DNA from: XYB2-FULL-45-11 sp964355525
GTDB lineage: Bacteria; Patescibacteriota; Patescibacteriia; UBA9934; GWF2-40-263
NCBI GenBank assembly: GCA_964355525.1
Contig: CAYHDY010000011.1
Coordinates: 1-27,716 of the forward strand
Length of the DNA: 27,716 nucleotides
Direction: 5' to 3'
The notes under the pieces are model-generated. The model worked only from the letters and a program-made list of their open reading frames with translations. It made no database searches and was not told the DNA's origin. The translations under genes were made by a program, and so were the position numbers. The stretch's first letter is position 1. The number at the start of each line of letters is the position of its first letter. Shown in pieces: positions 1 to 10,700 of this stretch.

Positions 1-2
1 GC

Positions 3-1493
3 GCGCTTCCCTATCACGCAGGACTTGATCGCGACGTCCGCGCAAAGACACAGGACAAATTCATCGAAGATCAGGTTTCGATTATTGTTGCGACGATTGC
101 ATTCGGCATGGGGATCGACAAACCCGATGTTCGATTGGTCGTGCACATGGATCTTCCGAAGACGGTCGAAGGCTATTATCAAGAGACTGGGCGTGCGGGA
201 CGCGACAGCTTGCCGAGTGACTGCGTGTTGTTCTATTCCTTCGGCGACAAACGCAAACAAGATTATTTCATTCAACAAATCGAGGATCCGCAAGAACGTG
301 CGCTCGCCGAGAAAAAACTTTCGCAGGTAATCGAATACGGCGAGTTGCGAACATGCCGCAGAAAATTCCTCCTCGAATACTTCGGCGAACCGTTCGATCT
401 ACCTCCCTCTCCCTTCGAGGGAGAGGGTCGGGGTGAGGGGTCGTGCGGCGGATGTGACAATTGTTGCGCACCGACAATCGAGAACGTAGACGCAACAGAG
501 ATCGCGCAAAAAATTCTCTCAGGCGTTCTCAAAACAAACGAACGATTCGGCATGGCGTATGTGTGTGATGTTCTTCACGGTTCGAAGCGAAAACAAATCA
601 TCGATAATCGACACGATGCGCTTTCCGTATATGGTGTCGCGAAGGATGTCCCGATGGAACATCTTCGCACGTACGTCGGACATTTATTGCAGTCGGGACA
701 TCTTGTAAAACAACAAGGCGAATATCCGACACTCGCCGTAAGTCCGATGGGAAAAATCGCCCTAATGGAACGATTGGCGATTTTGTTGCCGGCCGTCGCG
801 ACGCAAACGGTGCGATCGCGAATCCCCCCTCCTTCACAAGCCCGGCAGCTGCACGGGCAAGGAGGGGGTAAGGGGGTGGTCGCGCAGGCAATCGCATTCG
901 AACCGGAATTATTCGAACAGCTGCGCGCGCTTCGCCGTTCCATTGCCGAGGAACAAAATGTTCCGCCGTTTGTGATCTTCGGAGACAAGACGCTACAAGA
1001 ATTCGCTTTTTATTTACCGCAGTCCCTCGAGAGTCTCGGTGGAATGTTCGGTGTGGGTGAAAAGAAGCTGAAACAATTCGGTTCGCAATTTTTGATTCTG
1101 ATTCAGGTTTATACGAAGACGCATAAACTCGCCGAGAAACCGCATGCCGCACCATCACCCGTTGAAGCATTGCGTAAAGAATTAAAAAATCGTCGCGTCG
1201 CTACCGGTTCGACGTTTCACAAAACAAAAGAGCTTATCGAAAAGAAATGCTCGATCGCAATGATTGCAAAGGAACGCGGAGTTACGGAAGGAACCATCAT
1301 TCAACATATTTTGAAACTCATCGAAGAAGATTCGAATCTTGATATTGCACATCTGAAACCAACTGGTGAACGATTTGAAAAAATCGCAAATGCGTTTCAA
1401 ACTTCCAAAACGCAAATGCTCACCCCGATCAAAAATCTCCTCGGCGATGATTATTCGTATGATGAACTGAGACTTGCGCGATTGTTTCTTTAA
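3..1493 (+). CDS. recQ: ATP-dependent DNA helicase RecQ, 5'-truncated by window edge
   Basis: RecQ unwinds DNA 3' to 5' in recombination and fork repair in the cytoplasm. The frame is open from base 3, so the visible part is 496 residues and the N-terminal ATPase motifs lie outside the window. Seen in order: helicase motifs (PYHAGL, VATIAFGMGIDKPDVR, and YYQETGRAGRD with its arginine finger); the zinc site with the TCRRKFLLEYFGE helix and CGGCDNC; an RQC winged helix around nt 530-770; an HRDC domain around nt 900-1110 (GDKTLQEFAFYLP); and a C-terminal HTH_40-like domain (KTKELIEKKCSIAMIAKERG) to the end. Two glycine/proline-rich stretches absent from the family sit at nt 402-440, between FGE and the zinc cysteines, and nt 824-875, between RQC and HRDC. 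Both are palindromic DNA insertions that keep the frame. The stop overlaps the stop of the convergent kamA-like gene. Confidence 0.95.
   Translation, partial: ALPYHAGLDRDVRAKTQDKFIEDQVSIIVATIAFGMGIDKPDVRLVVHMDLPKTVEGYYQETGRAGRDSLPSDCVLFYSFGDKRKQDYFIQQIEDPQERALAEKKLSQVIEYGELRTCRRKFLLEYFGEPFDLPPSPFEGEGRGEGSCGGCDNCCAPTIENVDATEIAQKILSGVLKTNERFGMAYVCDVLHGSKRKQIIDNRHDALSVYGVAKDVPMEHLRTYVGHLLQSGHLVKQQGEYPTLAVSPMGKIALMERLAILLPAVATQTVRSRIPPPSQARQLHGQGGGKGVVAQAIAFEPELFEQLRALRRSIAEEQNVPPFVIFGDKTLQEFAFYLPQSLESLGGMFGVGEKKLKQFGSQFLILIQVYTKTHKLAEKPHAAPSPVEALRKELKNRRVATGSTFHKTKELIEKKCSIAMIAKERGVTEGTIIQHILKLIEEDSNLDIAHLKPTGERFEKIANAFQTSKTQMLTPIKNLLGDDYSYDELRLARLFL
402..440 (+). repeat. Palindromic element inserted in frame in recQ (zinc-domain loop)
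   Basis: The arms CCCTCTCCCT (405-414) and AGGGAGAGGG (418-427) form a perfect 10-bp stem with a TCG loop, followed by a G-rich tail to 440. It encodes PPSPFEGEGRGEG. This composition is familiar from dispersed palindromes of many bacterial genomes, mostly intergenic. Here it lengthens the loop between the FGE helix and the CGGCDNC cysteines without breaking the frame. Confidence 0.85.
824..875 (+). repeat. Second palindromic element inserted in frame in recQ (RQC-HRDC linker)
   Basis: The outer arms CCCCCTCCTT (825-834) and AAGGAGGGGG (859-868) pair perfectly, and inside them GCCCG (840-844) pairs with CGGGC (854-858) around a GCAGCTGC core. It encodes IPPPSQARQLHGQGGGKG, low-complexity protein unlike RecQ and placed in an interdomain linker. 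It differs in sequence from the first element but has the same style of C-rich/G-rich arms. Confidence 0.8.
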
Positions 1494-2569
1494 CATTCCG
1501 GCTCGCGATATTCCACAACTTCCCCAAACGGACTTTCGATTTCCCAATCGGAGTCCGTTTTTTGTTTTGCAAATGTGTGGATGAGCGGGATTTTCCCTTT
1601 TCCTCCAGGAAGATCGAGCATAAATCGTGGCAGGGCGATTCCTGTCACATGACCTTGCAACGTACGCATAAGTTCGATTCCCTTTTTGATTGGCACGCGA
1701 AAATGATTCGTCCCTTTTGCGAGATCGAGTTGATGCAAATAATACGGGACGACGCGAATGTCTGCGAGACGTTTGAATAATTGTTCAAGAATGATCGGAT
1801 CATCGTTCACTCCGCGAAGCAACACGCTTTGATTGCGCACAACGATTCCTGCATCGACGAGTTTCGCAATCGCTGCGACATTCTCGGGAGCGATTTCGTT
1901 CGGGTGATTGAAATGTGTGACGATGTAAATTGGATGCGTCGCGTCCATGTACTTACGTACTAGTACAATGAACGTATCCGTGATTCGCGACGGCAGGTTC
2001 ACGGGCACACGCGTATGAATGCGAATGCGATGGATCGATTCGATAGATCGCAATCGAATAAACCAATCTTCGAGTTGTTCATCAAGTAACGTGAGCGGAT
2101 CTCCGCCCGTCAGAATCACCTCATCCACTTCCGGGTGTGAGCGAAGATACGCGACGATGCGATCGCGATCCTCCGCCGTCGGTCCCGGATTCGCTTCGCC
2201 GGTTTTGAATCGACGAAAACAGAATCGGCAAAAGAGCGAACAGAAAAACGTCGCGTAAATCAACACACGATCCGGATAACGATGCGTCAAAAATGGAATC
2301 GGCGATTTGGTTTCGTCTCCGATGGGATCGCGCAATTCCTCGGGCGAGAATCGCAACTCTTTTTCATTCGGCACGCACATGAGAAGAATCGGATCGTTCG
2401 GATTTTTGAAGTCGATTAATTTGAGCGTATGCGGGGTGATCGATAATCGCATATTCGCAAGCACTTCACGCATGCGATTTTTATTTTCGATCGGAATATA
2501 TTGAGAAAGTTCGTCGATGGTTCGCACACATTGTTGTAATTCGATTTGCCATGATTCAATAGAAGCCAT
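1490..2569 (-). CDS. KamA-family radical SAM aminomutase (lysine 2,3-aminomutase-like)
   Basis: The protein has 359 residues. The radical SAM cluster motif CSLFCRFC gives Cys110, Cys114 and Cys117, the CxxxCxxC that holds the 4Fe-4S cluster and S-adenosylmethionine. GGDPL at about 155-158 is the SAM-binding GGE-like motif. PGGKGKIPL near residue 321 matches the family's PLP-lysine loop, with Lys326 the likely Schiff-base residue. These support a PLP-dependent 2,3-aminomutase, or the EpmB branch that makes beta-lysine for EF-P. The length lies between EpmB (about 340) and classical KamA (about 415), so the substrate cannot be assigned, and no efp or epmA is nearby. There is no clear Shine-Dalgarno. 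A TAAAAT box (2575-2580) lies only 5 nt before the ATG, compatible with a leaderless transcript. It is convergent with recQ with overlapping stops. Confidence 0.9.
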   Translation of the reverse strand: MASIESWQIELQQCVRTIDELSQYIPIENKNRMREVLANMRLSITPHTLKLIDFKNPNDPILLMCVPNEKELRFSPEELRDPIGDETKSPIPFLTHRYPDRVLIYATFFCSLFCRFCFRRFKTGEANPGPTAEDRDRIVAYLRSHPEVDEVILTGGDPLTLLDEQLEDWFIRLRSIESIHRIRIHTRVPVNLPSRITDTFIVLVRKYMDATHPIYIVTHFNHPNEIAPENVAAIAKLVDAGIVVRNQSVLLRGVNDDPIILEQLFKRLADIRVVPYYLHQLDLAKGTNHFRVPIKKGIELMRTLQGHVTGIALPRFMLDLPGGKGKIPLIHTFAKQKTDSDWEIESPFGEVVEYREPEC

Positions 2570-2584
2570 ACATTATTTTAAACT

Positions 2585-2663
2585 GCGTCATCCTGACGAA
2601 AGGAAGGATCTTCCCCGTGACTTCGATTCGCTCGAAGATCCTTCGGCAAGCTCAGGATGACGC
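2585..2663. repeat. Intergenic long inverted repeat (TCATCCTGA...TCAGGATGA type)
   Basis: The left arm (2585-2612, GCGTCATCCTGA then GGAAGGATCTT) is the imperfect inverse of the right arm (2635-2663, AAGATCCTTC then CTCAGGATGACGC). A small inner hairpin, CTTCGA/TCGAAG, lies at 2621-2637. This belongs to a class of dispersed palindromes with GTCATCCTGA and GAAGGATC cores seen in many bacteria. It lies between the kinase gene and the kamA-like gene and holds no ORF. Confidence 0.85.
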
Positions 2664-2669
2664 GATACA

Positions 2670-2698
2670 AAAATCGTTTGCGAATGACAAACGATTTT
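2670..2698. terminator. Bidirectional AT-rich hairpin
   Basis: AAAATCGTTTG (2670-2680) pairs perfectly with CAAACGATTTT (2688-2698) over a 7-nt loop. Both strands end in a short T run. It may reinforce termination of the long minus-strand operon before the kamA-like gene. Confidence 0.5.
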
Positions 2699-2701
2699 CG
2701 A

Positions 2702-2738
2702 AAAACAGAATGAATAAAAAAACAATTCACTCTGTTTT
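2702..2738 (-). terminator. Probable terminator of the giant-protein operon
   Basis: On the minus strand AAAACAGAGTGAAT pairs with ATTCATTCTGTTTT (one mismatch in 14) and runs into TTTTTCG. It is the first strong hairpin after the kinase stop at 2788. The stem is low in GC, so efficiency is uncertain. Confidence 0.55.
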
Positions 2739-2787
2739 ACGGAGCCTGTTTCGGTGGTTGATAAATCGAAAGAGTAATCATACGTTC

Positions 2788-4739
2788 TTAGGTGTGTTTC
2801 TTTTTCGGAATCGGCAAGGCGACAAAAAATGTCGTTCCCTTCCCCTCTTTGGATTCAAACCAAATTNNNNNNNNNNNNNNNNNNNNNNNNNNNNNNNNNN
2901 NNNNNNNNNNNNNNNNNNNNNNNNNNNNNNNNNNNNNNNNNNNNNNNNNNNNNNNNNNNNNNNNNNCGGCAAGGCGACAAAAAATGTCGTTCCCTTCCCC
3001 TCTTTGGATTCAAACCAAATTCTTCCTTTGTGAAATTCAACGAAATTTTTTGCGACGTACATGCCAAGTCCGGTTCCGCCGTAGGTTGTTGCCACATTGT
3101 CCGCGCGAAAAAAACGTTGAAACATTTTGTGTTGTTGATTTTCCGGAATACCGAGTCCGCGATCTTTGACAGAGACAACAAACGTCTGATCGATCACATG
3201 GCATTCCATCAAAATTTCCGACCCTTCTTTGGAATACTTAATGGCATTATTCAAGATATTTTGAAAAACCTGATGGATCTTCAATGGATCCATCTTGAGA
3301 CGAATGTCTTGATCCGGACATTCTCGAAAAAGAATTTTTTGTTTTTTCTTTTTCGCCAAATCCATTTGTTCTCCCAGAACAATCTTCAAAAGTTCAATGG
3401 GGTCTTCAAGTCGAACTTTCAAAACCTTTCCCGTTTCCTGTTCAATGCGCGCCACCGTCGACAAATCATTCACAAGTCCGATCATGCGCTCATTGCTGGA
3501 AATAATCTGATCCAGATAACTCATTTGATCTGTGTTAAGAGACCCGATCGTACCATTTTTCAATAATTCCGAGAACCACTTGATGCCCGTAAGCGGCGTG
3601 CGCATTTGGTGAGAAGCGATGGCAACAAAATCAGATCGCATTTTTTCCACATCTTTCAATTGCGTATGGTCTCGAACCATAAACAGGATGGCGGGTTTCT
3701 TTTCATACACAATTCGCGATCCGTGTGCGTCAAGAAAACGCAACAGGTTTCCCGGACTTTGAATTTCAAACTCTGCATGCAGATTCCCGTTCTTTTTTTC
3801 AATGATTTCACCCATGCGTCTAAGCAAATCGGCACGTTGATTCGGATTGACAAAATCTGAAAATGTTTTTCCGATCTGTGTTTTCGCCGGAGCGTGAAGG
3901 AAATTTTCCATTTGTTTGTTCAGAAATCGAATTCGTCCGTCCTGAACGACGAGAATTCCCTCATGACTGTTCTCCACAAGCGTTTCATATTTTTGTTCCA
4001 ACCCCCGAATTGTTTCTTCTGCTATTTTGTAATTGGAAACATCGTGCGAAATGCAGAAAATGGCCACGATATTTTTCTCTTCATAAATCGGAATCATGTG
4101 CGTACGAAACCATCGTTCTGTTCCGTCCGGAAAGAATAACTTGGATTCCCGAACAAAAACCTTACCTGTCTTCAAAACAATCTGCACAGAATTCTTAATG
4201 TGTTTTGCATTTTTCGGAAAAATTTTCGTGATGTATTTTCCAATCAGTTGGTCACGTTCTTGATGCAAGGTGTCTGCCGCGTATTGATTTACGTACAACA
4301 AACGCATGGATCGATCAATAATAAAGACATCATCCATCACAAGTTCAATGAGGGTGCGATGACTTGTCTTTGCCAAAAGCAAATCGCGTTCAATCTCATT
4401 TTTATACGACAGACGATGGAACGTCAAAATGGTCATGACCTGTTGTTCGATCGTCATTTTCTGCGTATGAACGGTCAGAACTTCTTTTTTCATCTGAACG
4501 TACTGTGTCTTGTCCGCAAGACGACGAAGAAACATGAAGCGTGCCGGTTTCGGAATCAGCGATTGAAACGACGCACCGATGAGATCCGCTTTTTTTTTCA
4601 CCAAAATCTTCATCGCCATGCGATTACAGATCATGATGATGCCTTTTGCATCGAGCACCACCATGGCATCATGGTGGTGCTCGAAGACTTTTTCGAAAAT
4701 GGCAAGCGAATGTGTCGCAATGGGAAACGTTTTTTTCAT
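2788..4739 (-). CDS. Soluble multi-PAS sensor histidine kinase (reading frame split by assembly gap)
   Basis: Autophosphorylating sensor kinase. With the false gap collapsed, the protein is 598 residues from the ATG at 4739, or 601 from a TTG at 4748 that overlaps the giant gene's TGA. Numbers here count from the TTG. Seen: three PAS-like domains at about 15-125, 130-245 and 250-365; the HisKA H-box FVAIASHQMRTPLTG with His380; the N-box NILNNAIKYS near 497; the G1 box DRGLGIP; the F-box QRFFRAD; and the G2 box GGTGLGMYVAKNF. There is no transmembrane segment, so it senses a cytosolic signal or a partner. It is last in an operon that begins with two receiver-only proteins, its likely phosphoacceptors. 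The last residues are IPKKKHT; the frame read through the N run is wrong. The ATG at 4739 is preferred because the family alignment begins there. Confidence 0.92.
2812..3021. other. Spurious scaffold gap: 100 N flanked by identical 55-bp copies
   Basis: Exactly 100 N occupy 2867-2966. The 55 bases directly before (2812-2866) and directly after (2967-3021) are identical, beginning CGGCAAGGCGACAAAA and ending CAAACCAAATT. This is the signature of two contig ends that overlap but were joined with a default gap. Removing 155 bases (one copy plus the N run) restores a continuous kinase frame ending in VALPIPKKKHT and a TAA at 2788-2790. With the gap kept, the frame shifts and the kinase tail becomes nonsense. 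Confidence 0.95.
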
Positions 4740-4744
4740 AGAGA

Positions 4745-7700
4745 TCAAACCTGTTCAACCCCTTTTTTCTTTAATCGCGAAAGCCAGAAAACGGAAACGA
4801 TAAGAACAAGCAAAGCAATGAGTGTTGTGTAAATGTTGAGATAGCCGAACATCTGCGCAAACACATTCTTCTTTACGGTGAACAATCGAAACTCGCTCGG
4901 ACGACTCTTCACACTCGCATTCGGATCCACGGCAACCGCATAAATGGAATGTGTTCCTTCCGTCAATTCAACGGCGCTTTGCGAATGATCGAATTCCCAA
5001 TTCCCTTTTTGATCGGCCGTCGTCTGATAGAGCAATGCTTGCGTGCTGTGAAGATAGACGGCGACGCGTGCATTCGGGAATGCTGTTCCACGGAACGTAA
5101 ATCGATCGCCTCTCTGACTCGTCGTCGTTGCGGCTGCAACCATTGGAACGGAAAGTCCCGGGAGTTCAACGGCACGCGTCACTTCTTGAATGGCCGCTGC
5201 AGAAGGAGTGATTGGCGGCGCCGGAGCTGGAACGATCGTTGGTTTCGGAATCGAGACAGGCGGTGAAACAATGATCGTTGGAGTTTGTGTCGCAGGACCA
5301 GTCACGGAAATCGGAGAAGTCACAATCGTCTGCGCTTTTGGCGGTGTCAGATCAACTCGCGTATCGACTTCATTTGAAAACGGACTTATGTTTCCCGCGA
5401 TGTCCGTCGCCTTCACTGTGAGAAGATGTACTCCTTCTTCAAGACGGATTGTCTCCGCAAAGATACCGTCCGATGTCGTTGCGTCTGTTAAACGACGGAT
5501 GAACGCTCCGTGATCATAGAGATCGATCATCGAACCTTGTTCCGCAAGTCCGCGAACGAGAATTTCTTTCTCATTTTCAACGGCGGGTAACGCGGAAAGA
5601 ATTGGTGCGATCGGTAGAATGACATCTTCAATCGATGGAAGAACCGGTGCACAGGCTGTTCCGACACATCCGCCTCCTCCTCCACCGCTCACCGTTATTT
5701 CTATCGGAGTCGGAGCGGGTGCGGATACGCGTATGTCATCCGTTGTTTCCACATTTCCGAAATCATCCGTTGCAAAAATTTTAACGAAGACATCCGAAGT
5801 GATTGTGAGTCCGGTAATGGTTGTTGATGAAGTCAACGCGTCTGTCAGCAATGGATCGTTTGTTTCATCCCATTTGGTTGCACTGCCGGATCGGTTTGCA
5901 ACATCTGTCTCATTGGTTCCGTACCATAATTCATAGTGACGGAAGTGCGTGTCTGTTGCCGATGTCCAGTGAAGGGTGATGAGTGAATGTGTGTTCAAGA
6001 AATTTGTAAGACCGGAAAGTCCGACCGGGGCGTTTGTATCGAGAACAAAATCCGTTGAACTTGTTTGAGATCCGATATTTGTGAATCGATCCGTTGTCTG
6101 CACACGAACACGCATCGTTGAAATATCCTGATTTGCAAAATCCGTTCCCGCATTCCATGTTATCGTTTTACTCGAACCTGTCGACTGACTGCCATTTACA
6201 TTTCCAGAAACGGTTGTTGCAGGGACGATCCATGAAGAACCGCTGTTTGAAGAAATTTGAAGTGCGACCGTTACGTTGCTTGACGTGTCATCCGAAAGAT
6301 CATACAGAATCGTCACGAGATTGGAACCGGATGTTTGTGAAGCGATGACATTCGAAACGATCGGACTTGATGTGTCGACAGAGAATGCGGAAGATGTAGT
6401 GATCACGCTTGCATTTCCGTAGGCATCCGTTGCTTGCACACGCACTTTCATGTCCGTTTGGAATTGTCCGTCAAAATCCGTCCCGACATTCCATGTAATT
6501 ATTTTTCCGGTTCCGTTCGATTGACCCGCACCGATGTTTCCATTCGATGTGACGGTCGGAACCGTCCACGTAGAACCGTTGTCCGAGGAAGCTTCAAACG
6601 TGACATTCGTGAGAGACGACGCATCATCTGCGAGATCAAAGGTGATGGCGACGGTGCGTGCACCGTCTGTTTGTGAAGCGAGAACATTTGTGATTGTTGC
6701 GCGCATCGTATCAACGGTAAACACGGAAGATTCTGCATTTGTACCTTGATTCGTAAACGAATCGGTTGCACGCACTCTCACCTTCATGTCCGCGGAAAAA
6801 TGATTGTTAAAATCCGTTCCCGCATTCCATGCAATCGTCTTTCCCGTTCCCGTCGAAACACCGGACCCGACATCGCCCGTTGCGGAAGTTGTCGGGACGA
6901 TCCATGTAGAACCGTCATTCGAGGAAATTTCGAGAACCGTCGAAAGATTTGATGAGGAGTTATCCGCAAGATCATAGGAAATTGAAACGGTGTCCGTACT
7001 TGGAATTTGAGCGGCCGTGACATTTGAGATAATCGGATTTGCTGTGTCGAGGATGAAGGAAGAAGACTCTGCGTTGTTTCCTTGGTTTGTAAATCTGTCG
7101 ACGGCGTGAACACGCACCTTCATTTGATTGTTAAACTGTCCGTCAAAATCCGTATCCGCACTCCATGTGATTGTTTTTCCCGTGCCCGTCGATTGACCTG
7201 ATCCGACGTTGCCTGTTGTGGATGTTGTCGGGACGGTCCATGTCGATCCGTTATCGGAGGAAATTTCGAGGACTGTCGTAAGATTCGATATTGAATCGTC
7301 CGCGAGATCGTATGCGATAGAAACAGTTGTCGATCCGCTTGATTGTGACGCGGTCACGTTTGAAACAACCGGATTTTCCGTATCGAGTGTAAATGCACTC
7401 GAAGATACCGTCGTACCCATGTTTCCAAGACTGTCTGTCGCTCGTACGCGTGCTTTCATGTTTACATTAAACTGATTGTCAAAATCTGTATCTGCTGCCC
7501 ATGTTATGCTTTTTCCTGTTCCTGTTGTTTGTCCTGTACCAATATTTCCAGAAACGGTAATAACCGGAACAATCCAAGTCGATCCATTGTCGGAAGAAAT
7601 TTCGAGGACTGTCGTAAGATTCGATGCTGTGTTATCCGCAAGATTGTAAGAAATGACGACGTTTGTGGAACCAGAATTTTGAACTGCCACAACGGATGAA

Positions 7701-10700
7701 ACGGTCGGTGCGTTTGTATCAAGCGTAAATGCGGAAGATAACGAGAACGCTCCTTGATTGGAGAAGTTATCCGTTGCACGTACACGAACGTTCATGGTTG
7801 AAGAGAATTGATTGTTGAAATCCGTTCCCGCATTCCACGAAATGGTTTTTCCTGTTCCGGTTGTTTGGCCTGTCCCGATATTTCCAGTGGCAGATGTTGT
7901 CGGAACAATCCATGTTGATCCATTATTTGAAGATATTTCGAGAACAGTTGTTAGATTCGATGATGTATCGTCTGCAAGATCATACGCGATCGAAACAACG
8001 GTCGATCCGCTTGATTGTGAAGCGGATACGTTTGAGACGACAGCAACTTTTGTATCAACAGCGAAAGCGGAAGATTCCGTAAAGCTTCCCGAGTTGATAA
8101 ATGAATCCGTTGCGCGCACACGAACTTTCATGGTTGAAGAGAATTGATTGTTGAAATCCGTTCCCGCATTCCACGAAATGGTTTTTCCTGTTCCGGTTGT
8201 TTGGCCTGTCCCGATATTTCCAGTGGCAGATGTTGTCGGAACCACCCATGTCGATCCGTCGTTCGAGGAAATTTCAAGAATTGTAGAAATACTTGAGGTC
8301 AAATCTGAAACATCATAGGAGATGTTTACCAAATTCGATCCGACCGCTTGTGATGCCGTGACGTTCGAAACAACAGGTCCTTTCACATCCAAGGCAAATG
8401 TAGAACTTGTCGCAAGGTTTCCATCTTGCGTTCCATCATTCCCCATCAAGCGAATATAAATGAATCCTTCGAAGTTTGATACGTCTGCCGCTGCATCCCA
8501 CGCAAATGTGAGAGATGCGCCTGATGCGGTAAATGGCAAATTAATTTTTCCATCACTTCCCACTCCACTCTTTTCTGTCATGTTCAACCAATCCGTACCG
8601 TTCAATGAATATTCCGTTGTCAATAATTGTGTCAAATCATTTTGTGCATCCGTTCCTGTGTATTGAATCATCACATAACCACTTGCAGCTGTTTGTGCAA
8701 CAGAATCAATGGAAATAAGTGGTGCGGATGTTGCAACCGATGCACCTGGCGACAAATTACTTTCGCTTGTTCCTAAATGTGCTGTATCAGATGCATTACG
8801 TGATTTTGTCTTAAAGACATAAATCGAAACAGGAGAACTCAATCCAGTCACTGTAACGGTTCCCCATGTTGTTCCTGTTTGCCAGATAGCACTCACTCCG
8901 AGAGAACCGTCTGTCTGAACATATTTGTTTTGCGTGCTTTCAAAAATGGCATATTCCAAACCGGAAATTTCTGCGACATTTTTATTGACAATCACATCTA
9001 CCGTGTTCGAAGTTGGATTCTCAACCGTTGGCGCTGCGGGTGTGTATGGCTTTACGTACGCAAACGCCGCTGTTGGGGACGTGTTTTCATTTGTAACCAC
9101 GTGACCAAAATCATCTGTGTGTACAATTTTCACTTTTGAAGTGAAATCATTTCCATCAAGCGTTGTTCCGACCGCGATGATGTGATCTGTTGGCGTTGCC
9201 GTATCCGCATCACCTGCGGAAGATGTACCGTAAGCCCCGCCGTTTAATGCGACGGAAAAATCATTTGTATTTGGATTTTCTTCCGTGAACGATCCGCCAA
9301 TCAATACAGAAACATCTCCCGCATTTGGTTGTGCTTTCAAATCAGCCGCCGTTGCGGTGATCGGATTTTTTGTATCAACGGAGAAGTTTGACGAGACGGC
9401 AGAATTTCCTTGATTCGTAAATTTATCTGATCCCTGAACACGAACTTGCATGGTTGCATTCACATTGCCGGAAAAATCCGTTCCTGCATTCCATGTAATC
9501 GATTTACCCGTTCCTGTCGATTGCCCTGTTCCAACATTTCCCGTTGCGGATGTTGTCGGAACTGTCCATGTTGAACCGCCGTTTGAAGATATTTCAAGAA
9601 CAACGGAAAGATTCGTCGATGAATCGTCCGCGAGATCATACAAGATCACGACGTTATCGGATCCGAGTGTTTGCGAGGAAGTTACGTTCGATACAACAGG
9701 ATTTGCTGTGTCGAGTGTAAAAGCGACAGAAGAAACAAATCCGCTCTGATTCGCAAACGAATCTGTTGCACGAACTCGTACCTTCATGTCTATTTGAAAT
9801 TGATTATCAAAATCTGTGTCGGCTGCCCACGTAATCGTCTTTCCTGTTCCGGTCGATTGTGCTGTACCAACATTTCCTGAAACAGTTGTTGCGGGAACAA
9901 TCCATGACAAACCGTTATCGGAAGAGATCTCAAGAACCGTTGCAAGACCTGTTGTCGTATCGTCAGCGAGATCGTACGAAACAATCACATTCGTTGATCC
10001 GATATTTTGAACGGCAGTGACATTTGAAACAACCGGTGACTTTGTATCAATGGTAAATGCGGATGAGGCGATAAATCCACTCGTATTTGAAAATGCATCA
10101 TTGGCACGAATATGAACCATCATGGTTGTGTTAAATTGATTGTTAAAATCAATTCCCGCATTCCATGCGATTGTTTTTCCCGTACCCGTTGATTGACCTG
10201 TACCAACATTTCCCGTTGCGGATGTTGTTGGAACAACCCACGTTGATCCGTTATTCGAGGAGATCTCAAGAACCGTTGTTACATTCGATGATGTGTCATC
10301 TGCAAGATCATACGCGATCGAAACGATAGTCGATCCACTTGATTGCGATGCGGTTACGTTCGATACGACAGCGGCTTTTGTATCAACGGTAAATACAGAT
10401 GACTCTGCGTTTGTTCCTTGATTGTTATAACTATCCGTTGCGCGTACACGAACTTTCATCGTCGACGCATATTGATTTGAAAAATCCGTTCCCGCGTTCC
10501 ATGTAATGGTCTTTCCGATTCCTGGTGATTGACTTGCACCGACATCACCCGTTGCGGATGATGTCGGGACAACCCATGTAGAACCGTTGTTAGAGGAAAT
10601 TTCGAGTATCGTTGTCAAATTCGATGACGTGTCGTCCACAAGATCATAGGAGATCGCAACGTTGTTTGTTCCAACGGTTTGCGAAGCCGTTACATTCGAG

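Noticed and set aside
598..1170. 190-aa antisense ORF within recQ
   Set aside because: Shadow of the helicase gene: no family motif, and no initiation or codon-usage support.
1945..1965. GTACTAGTAC palindrome in the kamA-like gene
   Set aside because: It is short, lies within conserved coding sequence and has no partner or repeat elsewhere in the window.
2867..2966. N run read as a genuine unsequenced region of the kinase
   Set aside because: The identical 55-bp flanks and the restored frame after collapse show a scaffolding artefact.
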